A stretch of 64,000 nt of DNA from contig NZ_BNBS01000027.1 in NCBI RefSeq assembly GCF_014656075.1, positions 1-64,000 of the forward strand, given 5' to 3'. A model generated the notes under the pieces. That model was given only the letters and a program-made list of their open reading frames with translations. It made no database searches and was not told where the DNA came from. The position numbers and the translations under genes are program-made. Each line of letters starts with the position of its first letter. Position 1 is the stretch's first letter. This DNA comes from Streptomyces hydrogenans. Its GTDB lineage: Bacteria; Actinomycetota; Actinomycetes; Streptomycetales; Streptomycetaceae. This document shows, piece after piece, positions 25,030-33,073 of this stretch.

Positions 25030-26292
25030 TCAGAAGTCCACCGGGTCGCGGACGAGGGGGCAGGTCATGCAGTGGCCGCCGCCTCGTCCGCGGCCCAGTT
25101 CCGCGCCGACGATGGTGATCACCTCGATGCCCGCCTTCCGCAGCAGCGTGTTGGTCTGGGTGTTGCGGTCGTAGGTGACGACCACGCCCGGCTCCAGGGC
25201 GACGGCGTTGTTGCCGCTGTCCCACTGCTGGCGCTCGGAGGCGTAGACGTCGCCCCCGGTCTCGATGACCCGCAGGCCCGGCAGGCCCAGCGCCTTGGCT
25301 ACGACGTCCGTGAAGGGCGTGTCGCCCTCGTCGGTGATCTCGACGCCCGGGGCCCGGTCCGAGGGGCGCAGCGAGAAGCTGTGCACGGCGTCCACGATCC
25401 TCGGGTAGAGCGTGACGACGTCGCGGTCGGCGAAGGTGAAGACCGTGTCGAGGTGCATGGCGGAGCGCAGCCTGGGCATGCCCGCGACGACGACGTGCTC
25501 GGCGGCCCCCTGGTCGAAGAGGGCGCGGGCGACCTGGGTGACGGCCTGCCGCGAGGTGCGCTCGCTCATGCCCATGAGGACGACGCCGTTGCCGACCGGC
25601 ATGATGTCGCCGCCCTCGAAGGTGGCCTGGCCCCAGTCCCGCTCGGGGTCCCCCCACCAGACGGTGGCGTCCCTGAAGTCGGGATGGTGGGTGTAGACCG
25701 CCTTCATGAGCAGCGTCTCGCCGTGCCGCGCGGGCCAGTAGAGCGGGTTGAGCGTGACGCCGCCGTACAGCCAGCAGGTGGTGTCGCGGGTGTACAGGGT
25801 GTTGGGCAGCGGCGGCATCAGGTACTCGCGGGCGCCGACGCCCTCGCGGGCCAGGGCGGCGTAGCCGGAGCGGACGTCCGGGGGCAGGTCGGCGGTGGAC
25901 AGGCCGCCGATCAGGTACTCGGTCAGTTCGCGCGGGGCGAGGGAGTCGAGGAAGGCGCGGGTCTCGTCGATGAGCCCGAGGCCGACCTCGTTGGCGATGA
26001 TCTTGCGGTCGAGGAGCCACGCCCTGGCTTCGGGGAGGGCCATGGTCTCGGTCAGCAGGTTGTGCAGCTCGACGACCTCGACCCCGCGCTGGACCATCTT
26101 GTTGACGAAGTCGGCGTGGTCGCGCTGGGCGTTCTCCACCCACATGACGTCGTCGAAGAGCAGGTCGTCGGAGTTGGTCGGGGTCAGCCGGCGGTGGGCG
26201 AGGCCCGGTGAGCAGACGAGGACCTTGCGGAGCCTGCCGACCTCGGAGTGGACGCCGAGGGGACGGGCGGCTGCGGGCGTTTCGGGGTTCAT
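25030..26292 (-). CDS. arcA: Arginine deiminase
   Basis: 420 residues from the ATG at 26292, with AAAGG 6 nt upstream. It converts arginine to citrulline and ammonia. Family motifs run throughout: VHSEVGRLRKVLVCSPG at the N terminus, the substrate-binding FEGGDIMPVG, the MHLDTVFTF stretch with a catalytic His, and the nucleophile Cys408 in GGGHCMTCPL. Length is normal. It lies 22 bp after the amino-acid antiporter gene on the same strand. No ornithine carbamoyltransferase or carbamate kinase gene is nearby, so the ATP-yielding branch of the ADI pathway is missing here. Confidence 0.96.
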   Translation of the reverse strand: MNPETPAAARPLGVHSEVGRLRKVLVCSPGLAHRRLTPTNSDDLLFDDVMWVENAQRDHADFVNKMVQRGVEVVELHNLLTETMALPEARAWLLDRKIIANEVGLGLIDETRAFLDSLAPRELTEYLIGGLSTADLPPDVRSGYAALAREGVGAREYLMPPLPNTLYTRDTTCWLYGGVTLNPLYWPARHGETLLMKAVYTHHPDFRDATVWWGDPERDWGQATFEGGDIMPVGNGVVLMGMSERTSRQAVTQVARALFDQGAAEHVVVAGMPRLRSAMHLDTVFTFADRDVVTLYPRIVDAVHSFSLRPSDRAPGVEITDEGDTPFTDVVAKALGLPGLRVIETGGDVYASERQQWDSGNNAVALEPGVVVTYDRNTQTNTLLRKAGIEVITIVGAELGRGRGGGHCMTCPLVRDPVDF

Positions 26293-26314
26293 CGCCGGCC
26301 TTTCCGGGAGGGGT

Positions 26315-27775
26315 TCACAGCTCGATCCAGCCGGCGCCGAGGGCGATGACGCCGACCACGGCACCGGCCACGGAGACGGCGCAGACGACCGCCTCGCGGG
26401 GGGAGAAGAGGCGCCGGCCCTGCTCCCGGCGGGCCTTGACGAAGAGCAGGGTGGCGGGGGCGTAGAGGATGAGGGAGACGAGGACGAACTTGAGTCCGGC
26501 CGCGTAGAGCAGGAAGGCCGTGTAGAGGGTGGCGACGGCGGCGACGACGAGTTCGCGGCGGGTGCCCGTCCCGGCCACCCGGTTCTCCCGGGGGCGCAGG
26601 GCGATCTTGAGGGCGAAGCCGGCGGCCAGCAGGAAGGGGATGAGGCTGAGGGCGCTGGTCAGGTCGAGGGCGAAGTTGAAGGCGTCGTCGGAGAAGGCGG
26701 TGACGACGAGCACGACCTGGCTCAGCGCGGTGGTCAGGAGCAGCGCGGGGGCGGGCACGTCGTTCGCCGTGGTGCGGCCGAGGAAGCGGGGCATGTCGTC
26801 GTCCTCGGCGGCGACGAAGAGGACTTCGGCGGCCATCAGGGTCCAGGCGAGGTAGGCGCCGAGGACGGAGACGATCAGGCCGACGCTGACGAAGACCTTG
26901 CCCCAGGTGCCGACGGCGGCCTCCAGGACGCCGGCCATGGAGGGCTGGCGCAGCTCGGCGATCTCGCTCATGGGCAGGATGCCGTAGGACACGATGGTGA
27001 CCGAGGCGAAGACGGCGAAGACGCTGAGGAAGCCCAGGACGGTGGCGCGGCCGACGTCCTCGCGGCGCCGGGCGTGCCGGGAGTAGACGCTGGCGCCCTC
27101 CACGCCGAGGAAGACGAAGACGGTGGCGAGCATGGTGCCGCGGACCTGCTGGAAGAGGGAGCCCGCGTAGTCGGCGCCGCCGAAGTTCTCGGCGAAGACG
27201 GCGGGCTTGAAGCAGAACAGCGCCAGGAGGACGAAGACCAGGATGGGCACGACCTTGGCGACCGTGACGATCCGGTTGATGGCCGCCGCCTCCTTGACGC
27301 CGCGCCGGATCAGCAGGAAGAAGCCCCAGAGGCCGAGCGAGGAGAGGACGATCGCGAGGGCGGAGTCGCCGTCGCCGAGGGCGGGGGCCACGGCCCCGAT
27401 CGTCGACATGATGAGGACCCAGTAGGTGACGTTGCCGACGCAGGCGCTGGCCCAGTAGCCGAAGGCCGAGAAGAAGCCGAGGTACTCGCCGAAGCCGGCC
27501 TTGGCGTACGCGTACACGCCGGCGTCCAGGTCGGGGCGGCGCACGGCGAGCGTCTGGAAGACGAAGGCGAGCATGAGCATGCCGGTGCCGGCGACGGCCC
27601 AGGCGATGAGCGCTCCGGCGACGCCGGTCTCCTGGGCGAAGCGCCGGGGCAGGGAGAAGACCCCCGCGCCGACCATGGAGCCGACGACCATGGCGGTGAG
27701 CGTGAGGAGACTGAGCTTGACCGACGGCGGAGCGCCGTCGGGGGCGGCCTCGGCGCTGGGTTCCGCTGCGGTCAT
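26315..27775 (-). CDS. arcD: APC-family amino-acid antiporter (arginine/ornithine type)
   Basis: 486 residues from the ATG at 27775 with GGGGAGG 6 nt upstream. It has 12 or so membrane helices and the APA-group N terminus (LSLLTLTAMVVGSMVGAGVFSLPRRFA, containing the substrate-binding GxG). It is followed at 22 bp by arginine deiminase, so an arginine uptake role with ornithine or citrulline exchange is likely. Substrate is inferred from family and context. Upstream, a GGTGATCACC palindrome at 27848-27857 is a possible operator. Confidence 0.88.
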   Translation of the reverse strand: MTAAEPSAEAAPDGAPPSVKLSLLTLTAMVVGSMVGAGVFSLPRRFAQETGVAGALIAWAVAGTGMLMLAFVFQTLAVRRPDLDAGVYAYAKAGFGEYLGFFSAFGYWASACVGNVTYWVLIMSTIGAVAPALGDGDSALAIVLSSLGLWGFFLLIRRGVKEAAAINRIVTVAKVVPILVFVLLALFCFKPAVFAENFGGADYAGSLFQQVRGTMLATVFVFLGVEGASVYSRHARRREDVGRATVLGFLSVFAVFASVTIVSYGILPMSEIAELRQPSMAGVLEAAVGTWGKVFVSVGLIVSVLGAYLAWTLMAAEVLFVAAEDDDMPRFLGRTTANDVPAPALLLTTALSQVVLVVTAFSDDAFNFALDLTSALSLIPFLLAAGFALKIALRPRENRVAGTGTRRELVVAAVATLYTAFLLYAAGLKFVLVSLILYAPATLLFVKARREQGRRLFSPREAVVCAVSVAGAVVGVIALGAGWIEL

Positions 27776-27847
27776 GGCGTACCTCCCCGGTGCGCACGCG
27801 CCCCGGTCTGGCGCGAAGAGGAGCGTCGGGCCGCTCAGACTCTAGCC

Positions 27848-27857
27848 GGTGATCACC
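27848..27857. promoter_or_regulatory. 10-bp palindrome upstream of arcD-arcA
   Basis: GGTGATCACC lies 73 bp upstream of the arcD start. TAGAGT on the minus strand at 27839-27844 is a possible -10. No ArgR box could be confirmed by eye. Confidence 0.3.
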
Positions 27858-27977
27858 CCTTACGCCCCTTTTGTAGCGATTGATGGTTACGGGGCTCCGT
27901 CGGGCGGTACGGGCTCCGCGGCGGCGCGCCCGGCGCCCGCGGAGTGCGGGGGCCGGGCGCGCGGAGGGTGGACAGGG

Positions 27978-29618
27978 TCAGCGGACCGGGGTCGCGTGGG
28001 CCGTCTCGAAGGCGGCGAAGGCGGCCTCCTGACGCCATTCGAGGGCGGCCTTCGGGCTGCCCTCGACGAGCCGGCGGCAGGCCGAGGAGCGGACCGGGGT
28101 GCCGGGGCGCTCGCCTCGGCAGGCGGGGACGGTGCGGTAGCCCTCGGCCGTCGGGTTGCCGCGCCACAGGCTCGCGCCCGGGACGAAGGCGTACTCCAGG
28201 GAGGCGCGGGCGAGGTCCTTCAGCTCCGGGTACGACAGGCCGTAGGTGCGGGACGCGTACGCGTACTCGTGGCTGATGTCGATCCGGGACACCCCGGGGT
28301 CGTCGGTGGCGAGCACCACCGGCACGCCGTAGGCGCGGTACGTCTCGAAGGGGTGCTCGGCGCCGCGCACGCCGAGGATCTGGGCGTTGCTGGTGAAGGG
28401 CACCTCGACGGCGACCTCCCGGGCGGCCATGGTGCGGGCGGTGGACCGCCAGTCGGTCTCGTGGACCAGGTCCACGCCGTGCCCGACGCGCTCGGTGCGG
28501 GCGACGTCGACGGCCTCGGCGATGTGGAAGGTCAGGTCCTCGGGCTTGACCAGGCCGGGCCACAGCTCGCCGGCGTGCAGGGTCACGTGCGCCTCGGGGT
28601 GGATCCCGCGCAGGTGGGCCAGCATCCGCATCTGGAGGCTGTAGTTCGCGAGGGAGCTGTCCCAGTCCTCCGGCTGGACCAGGTTGACGGCGACGAAGCG
28701 CTCGTCGCGCTCGGCCAGCCGCATGCCGAGCGCCATCTGGGTGAAGACCCGGACGGGCGTGCTGCCGCGGGAGACCTGGGAGATCCAGCGGACGGTGAGC
28801 CCGCAGGCGGGCCGCTCGCGCTCGGTGCCGCAGCCCGCCGCCTTCCGGAACTCGGCGTCGCCGTCGTCGGCCTCCTTCACCGCCTCGTCGACGAGGGCGT
28901 CCAACCGGCCGTCGGCCGTGAGCTTCTTGTACAGCGCGGCGAGGTCCGGGTCCCATCCGACGCTGTCGGCGAGCTTGTTGGCGCTCCACGAGGCCGGGCT
29001 GACCATCGTCTCCAGGTACGACTGGTTCTGCGCGGCGACGTCGTCGGCGAACTCGGCGAGCAGCTTGCCGCGGTGACGCCAGGTCACCTCGCCGAACTTT
29101 CCGAAGGTGTCGAAGAAGTGGTCGTGGCCGTTGCCGTCCGGCGGGAAGTCCTCCATGGACCAGGCGCGGACGAGCGCGTCGTGGAAGGCCCGGTCCCCCG
29201 CCGCGTCGGCGGCGGGACGGGTGCCGGGGCCGCAGGGCGGGACGACCGCGGTCATCGTGGCGGTGTCGACGCAGAGGCCGTCCTCGGCCGCGAGGGTGAT
29301 CAGGTACTCGGTGGAGACGGCTCCGGAGAGGTGGTTGTGGAGCTCCCCGCCCTTGGGCATCATCCGGAAGAACGCGTCGAGCCGGGCGGGCCGGTCGCGT
29401 ACGGACGCGAGGTAGGCGTCGGTGCGGGCCTCGCCCGGGGTCGGCACCCGGAGCGCGGCGGCGGGTCCCGCGGCCGGAAGGGCTGCGGTGGACGCCGGGG
29501 CGCCGGCGGCGGGATGGGCGGAGGCGGGGAGGGCGGCGCTCAGCGGCAGCAGGCCGAGCGCGGCCACGGCGGCCGGGAGGAACCGGCGGCGGGTGGCGGA
29601 TCGGTGGGGCGTAGTCAC
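27978..29618 (-). CDS. Secreted adenosine deaminase-like enzyme (ADGF/CECR1 type)
   Basis: 546 residues if started at the GTG at 29618, giving a twin-arginine signal (SATRRRFLPAAVAALGL) and an ASAHPA cleavage region; there is no good ribosome site, so the start rests on the signal. Zinc-site motifs of the adenosine deaminase barrel are present: KGGELHNHLSGA (His-X-His), HAGEL, RVGHGVDL and ATDDPGVS. Long insertions and export suggest an extracellular deaminase of adenosine or related nucleosides, comparable to the ADGF group. The substrate is inferred. Divergent from the CBS protein gene. Confidence 0.87.
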   Translation of the reverse strand: MTTPHRSATRRRFLPAAVAALGLLPLSAALPASAHPAAGAPASTAALPAAGPAAALRVPTPGEARTDAYLASVRDRPARLDAFFRMMPKGGELHNHLSGAVSTEYLITLAAEDGLCVDTATMTAVVPPCGPGTRPAADAAGDRAFHDALVRAWSMEDFPPDGNGHDHFFDTFGKFGEVTWRHRGKLLAEFADDVAAQNQSYLETMVSPASWSANKLADSVGWDPDLAALYKKLTADGRLDALVDEAVKEADDGDAEFRKAAGCGTERERPACGLTVRWISQVSRGSTPVRVFTQMALGMRLAERDERFVAVNLVQPEDWDSSLANYSLQMRMLAHLRGIHPEAHVTLHAGELWPGLVKPEDLTFHIAEAVDVARTERVGHGVDLVHETDWRSTARTMAAREVAVEVPFTSNAQILGVRGAEHPFETYRAYGVPVVLATDDPGVSRIDISHEYAYASRTYGLSYPELKDLARASLEYAFVPGASLWRGNPTAEGYRTVPACRGERPGTPVRSSACRRLVEGSPKAALEWRQEAAFAAFETAHATPVR

Positions 29619-29715
29619 CCCGGCATGATCGTGAACTCCGGGTGGGACCCGGGGCCGGTGAAACGCCGCGCGGGGCCCGACCACCCGACCGAGTGACCGG
29701 AACCGCCTCGAACGA

Positions 29716-29732
29716 GTGATCCCGGGGATCAC
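29716..29732. promoter_or_regulatory. 17-bp palindrome in divergent gap
   Basis: GTGATCCC and GGGATCAC flank a central G, a perfect 8-bp-arm palindrome in the 209-bp gap between the secreted deaminase and the CBS protein. A shared operator is plausible. Confidence 0.45.
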
Positions 29733-29827
29733 GTTCGCGTGTCCGGCGCGGCGCATGGTGCCGGACGGAGCGGGCAGCCGCCGCGTGAACGGGTCCACGA
29801 CGGCACGAACCGCGGCAGGGGGTCGCC

Positions 29828-30247
29828 ATGTCCACCGCACGCGACATCATGACCCCGGACGTGACCTGCGTCCGGAGCGAGGAGAGCGTGGTCGACGCCG
29901 CGCGGAGGATGGTCGAGCGCGACGTCGGCGCGCTGCCGGTCCTCGGCCCCGACGGCCGCGTGCGGGGCATGCTCACCGACCGCGACATCGTGGTGCGGGT
30001 GGTCGCCGAGGGCCGGGACCCGGCCGCGTGCACCGCCGGCGAGCTGATCCGGGGCGAACTCCTCACGGTCGGCGCCGACGACTCCCTGGCGCTGGTCCTG
30101 GAGCTGATGGCCGACCGCAGGGTCCGCCGGGTGCCGGTGGTCGACGGATCCGTGCTGGTCGGCATCATCGCCCAGGCGGACGTGGCCCGCCGGCTCCCCG
30201 ACGGCACGGTCGGCGACCTCGTCTCGGACGTCTCCCGGGCCACCTGA
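29828..30247 (+). CDS. CBS-domain pair protein
   Basis: 139 residues from the ATG at 29828, with AGGGGG 5 nt upstream. Two CBS motifs: MTPDVTCVRSEESVVDAARRMVERDVGALPV with GMLTDRDIVVRVV, then LTVGADDSLALVLELMADRRVRRVPVV with GIIAQADVA. Such stand-alone pairs bind adenine nucleotides and sense energy or redox state; streptomycetes have many. The partner is unknown. Confidence 0.9.
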   Translation: MSTARDIMTPDVTCVRSEESVVDAARRMVERDVGALPVLGPDGRVRGMLTDRDIVVRVVAEGRDPAACTAGELIRGELLTVGADDSLALVLELMADRRVRRVPVVDGSVLVGIIAQADVARRLPDGTVGDLVSDVSRAT

Positions 30248-30329
30248 TCCGCCGCCGGAGGAGCCGGTCCGGCAGAACGCCGTCGGAGGAGCCGGGCCGG
30301 GTCGGAGGCCCCCCGAGGGGCCGGGCCGC
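30248..30329. other. Short convergent gap with 20-bp direct repeat and hairpin
   Basis: 30251-30270 and 30279-30298 match at 18 of 20 bases. A GGCCCC/GGGGCC hairpin follows at about 30309-30324 and may end both transcripts. Confidence 0.5.
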
Positions 30330-31508
30330 TCAGAGGCGCCGCAGGGCGCCCTCCGCGCGCAGGTCGGCGAGGGTCGGGTAGCCGTCGACGGCCATGAGGA
30401 GGTCGGCCTCGGCGAGGAGCGCGCGCAGGACGTGCACGATCCCGTCCTCGCCGCCGGCCGCCAGGCCGTACGCGTAGGGGCGGCCGACGCCGACGGCGGT
30501 GGCGCCGAGGGCGAGCGCCTTCACGACGTCGGCGCCGGTGCGGACGCCCGAGTCGAAGAGCACGGGCAGTCCGTCGGCCGCCTCGACGACGCCGGGGAGC
30601 GCGTCGAGGGCGGGAAGGCCGCCGTTGGCCTGCCGGCCGCCGTGGTTGGAGCAGTACACCGCGTCCACCCCGCCGTCGCGGGCGCGGCGCACGTCCTCGG
30701 GGTGGCAGAGGCCCTTGAGGATCAGCGGCAGGTCGGTGAGGGAGCGCAGCCACGGCAGGTCGGCCCAGGTCAGGGGGTTTCCGAAGACGCCGACCCATTC
30801 GAGGATGGCGGCCCCGGGGTCCTCCTCGGGCGCCTTGGCGAGGCGGGCCCGGAAGACCGGGTCGGAGGTGTAGTTGGCGAGGCAGTGGCCGCGCAGCTGC
30901 GGGAAGTTGCTCGCGGCGAGGTCGCGCGGGCGCCAGCCGGTGACCCAGGTGTCGAGGGTGACGACGATCCCCCGGAAGCCGGCGGCCTCGGCGCGCCGCA
31001 CCAGGCTCTCGGCGAGGTCCCGGTCGGTGGGCGTGTACAGCTGGAAGAAGCCGGGGGTGTCGCCGAACTCGGCGGCGACGTCCTCCATCGGGTCCACGGT
31101 GAGGGTGGAGGCGACCATGGGCACGCCGGTGCGGCGGGCCGCGCGGGCGGTGGCGAGGTCGCCGTGCCCGTCCTGGGCGCAGAGGCCGATGACGCCGACG
31201 GGCGCCATGAACAGCGGGGAGGGCAGCCGGAGTCCGAAGAGGTCGACGCCGAGGTCCCGGGTGGTGGCCCCGACCATCATCCGGGGCACCAGGCCCCACC
31301 GCTCGAAGGCGGTCACGTTGGCCCGCTGGGTGAACTCGTCGCCGGCGCCGCCCGCCACGTAGGAGACGACCGACGGGGGCAGCGCGGCGCTCGCCCGGGC
31401 CTCCAGTTCGGCGTAGCTCATGGGGAGGGCGGGGAGGACGCCGCCGAGCCCGGCGAGGTAGATCTCGTTCTGGTAGTCGCCGTACCGCCCGCCGAACGCG
31501 CCGCTCAT
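30330..31508 (-). CDS. FMN-dependent alpha-hydroxy acid oxidase (lactate 2-monooxygenase-like)
   Basis: 392 residues from the ATG at 31508; the frame is open to 31580, but MSGAFGGRYGDYQNEIYLAG fits the family start. It is a TIM-barrel flavoenzyme: MAPVGVIGLCAQDGHGDLATARAA near the N half, DTWVTGWRPRDL, and the active-site stretch CSNHGGRQANGG with the catalytic His and Arg. FDSGVRTGADVVKALALGA binds FMN phosphate. The GWRPRDL segment and overall pattern are closest to lactate 2-monooxygenases, but lactate oxidase or another alpha-hydroxy acid is possible. Confidence 0.9.
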   Translation of the reverse strand: MSGAFGGRYGDYQNEIYLAGLGGVLPALPMSYAELEARASAALPPSVVSYVAGGAGDEFTQRANVTAFERWGLVPRMMVGATTRDLGVDLFGLRLPSPLFMAPVGVIGLCAQDGHGDLATARAARRTGVPMVASTLTVDPMEDVAAEFGDTPGFFQLYTPTDRDLAESLVRRAEAAGFRGIVVTLDTWVTGWRPRDLAASNFPQLRGHCLANYTSDPVFRARLAKAPEEDPGAAILEWVGVFGNPLTWADLPWLRSLTDLPLILKGLCHPEDVRRARDGGVDAVYCSNHGGRQANGGLPALDALPGVVEAADGLPVLFDSGVRTGADVVKALALGATAVGVGRPYAYGLAAGGEDGIVHVLRALLAEADLLMAVDGYPTLADLRAEGALRRL

Positions 31509-31602
31509 CCTGGGCCCCGCCCTTCCGTCGCCGTCCCGGGCCGGGCCCGCCCCGGCCGCCGGTGGCGCCCACGGTGCCATTCCGCGGGCCGGAGCGCCAT
31601 GG

Positions 31603-31908
31603 TCAGGAGGGAGGCGCGAGGCGTCCGGGGCCGTGCCCGGGCAGATGGAGGCACATGCGGAGTTCGTCCTCCGGCACGGCCGTGACCTGTTGTCCCCAGT
31701 GCGCGGTGAGGCGGCGGGCGACGTCGAGGAGGCGGCGCCGGTCCTCGGGGGTGTGGGCGGGGAAGCTCGCGCGGCCCCGGGCGGAGATCGCGTGGCCGAG
31801 TTCGCCGAAGAGCACGTCGCGGAAGCGGCGTTCCTCCTCCTCGGTCAGCGGGGAGGGCGCCGGCCCGTCGGTCACCGGCCGGACGTTGTACAGCTCCCGG
31901 GGCTCCAT
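31603..31908 (-). CDS. Small hypothetical protein
   Basis: 101 residues from the ATG at 31908 with AAGGAG 10 nt upstream. It has a charged helical middle (LTEEEERRFRDVLFGELGHAIS, then TPEDRRRLLDVARRLTAHWGQQV) and no membrane segment or known motif. Codon use is typical for the region, so it is probably real. It lies 94 bp upstream of the alpha-hydroxy acid oxidase on the same strand. Confidence 0.6.
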   Translation of the reverse strand: MEPRELYNVRPVTDGPAPSPLTEEEERRFRDVLFGELGHAISARGRASFPAHTPEDRRRLLDVARRLTAHWGQQVTAVPEDELRMCLHLPGHGPGRLAPPS

Positions 31909-32024
31909 GGGATCGCCGCTCCTTGTCGTCGCTTGTCGTCGGGTGGGTGCGGGATCGAGCCCGACGGCCCGTGGGCGAGCATATTCCGGTGCGCGCGGGG
32001 CGGGACCGGTGGTGGAATCGCCGG

Positions 32025-33059
32025 ATGCGCAGCAGCGACGGGCCGGCGACGGCGGCGGTGGAGACGGTGGTGGACCGGGGGCGGTTCCCGGACGCGGCGA
32101 CCCCCTGGGACGACGGGCGGTGGCGGCGGGAGACGCTCGGCTGGGCCGAGGAGGTCCTGGCGGAGCACGGCCTCGCGGAGACGGGGGCGCGTGAGGTGCG
32201 GGTCCGCCCGTGGTCCGTCCTGATCCGCTTCCGCACCGGCGACGGCGGGCGGGACGCGGTCTGGCTGAAGGCCGGCGCCCCGTCCAACGCCTTCGAGGCG
32301 GGGCTCGCCGGGGCGCTCGCCGCGTGGGTGCCCGAGCACGTGATGACCCCGCTGGCGGTGGACGCCGGGCGGGGCCGGGTGCTGCTGCCCGACGGCGGAC
32401 CGCTGTTCCGGGGGCTGCTCGACGAGGGCGCGGCCGGCCCGGAGGCGTGGACGGCGGCGCTGGGGCGGTACGCGGACCTGCAGCGGCGGCTCGTCCCGTA
32501 CGCGGACCGGCTCGTCGGCCTCGGGGTGCCGCGGGCGCGGACCCGGGACCTCCCGGACGCCTTCGACGCCCTGGTGGCCGACAACCCCCTCCTCGACGCC
32601 GCCGAGCGGGCCGCGCTGCTGCGGCGGCGGCCGCGGCTCGTCGAACTGTGCGCGGAACTGGACGCGTTCGGCCTGCCGGACACGCTCGACCACTGCGACC
32701 TGCACGACGGGCAGGTCCTCGCCCCGGCCCCCGGCCGCTTCACCTTCTTCGACTGGGGCGACGCCTCCGTCGCGCACCCCTTCGGCAGCCTCCTGATCCC
32801 CGTCCGCGCGGTGCGGGAGCGGTACGGTCCCGAGCACGTGGCCCCGATGGTGGACGCGTATCTGGAGCGGTGGTCGGGGCTCGGCCCGTCCGCCCCGGAG
32901 CTGCGACGGGCCGCGGCCCTGGCGGTCCGCCTGGCGGCGCTGGGGCGTGCGGGCACCTGGTTCCGGCTGTTCCCCGGGACGCCGCTGGCCGACAGTCACG
33001 ATTCGAGCGCGTACTGGCTGCGGGAGCTCTTCGGAGCGGAGGACCTGACGGCGGTGTGA
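32025..33059 (+). CDS. Aminoglycoside phosphotransferase-like kinase
   Basis: 344 residues from the ATG at 32025; no strong ribosome site. The kinase core is recognisable by DHCDLHDGQVL (catalytic-loop variant of HGDxxxxN) and FFDWGDASVAHPF (metal-binding DxD/DWxD-like loop). The N-terminal lobe is reduced (VWLKAGAPSNAFEAGLAGAL). The catalytic loop is unusual, with Cys in place of Gly and Gln where Asn is common, so the phospho-acceptor cannot be named. Convergent with lysA, 14 nt apart. Confidence 0.75.
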   Translation: MRSSDGPATAAVETVVDRGRFPDAATPWDDGRWRRETLGWAEEVLAEHGLAETGAREVRVRPWSVLIRFRTGDGGRDAVWLKAGAPSNAFEAGLAGALAAWVPEHVMTPLAVDAGRGRVLLPDGGPLFRGLLDEGAAGPEAWTAALGRYADLQRRLVPYADRLVGLGVPRARTRDLPDAFDALVADNPLLDAAERAALLRRRPRLVELCAELDAFGLPDTLDHCDLHDGQVLAPAPGRFTFFDWGDASVAHPFGSLLIPVRAVRERYGPEHVAPMVDAYLERWSGLGPSAPELRRAAALAVRLAALGRAGTWFRLFPGTPLADSHDSSAYWLRELFGAEDLTAV

Positions 33060-33073
33060 CGGCGCCCGGGCGG

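Noticed and set aside
31923..32024. N-terminal extension of the APH-like kinase
   Set aside because: The upstream codons give Trp/Arg-rich sequence without similarity; the ATG at 32025 gives a normal-sized protein.
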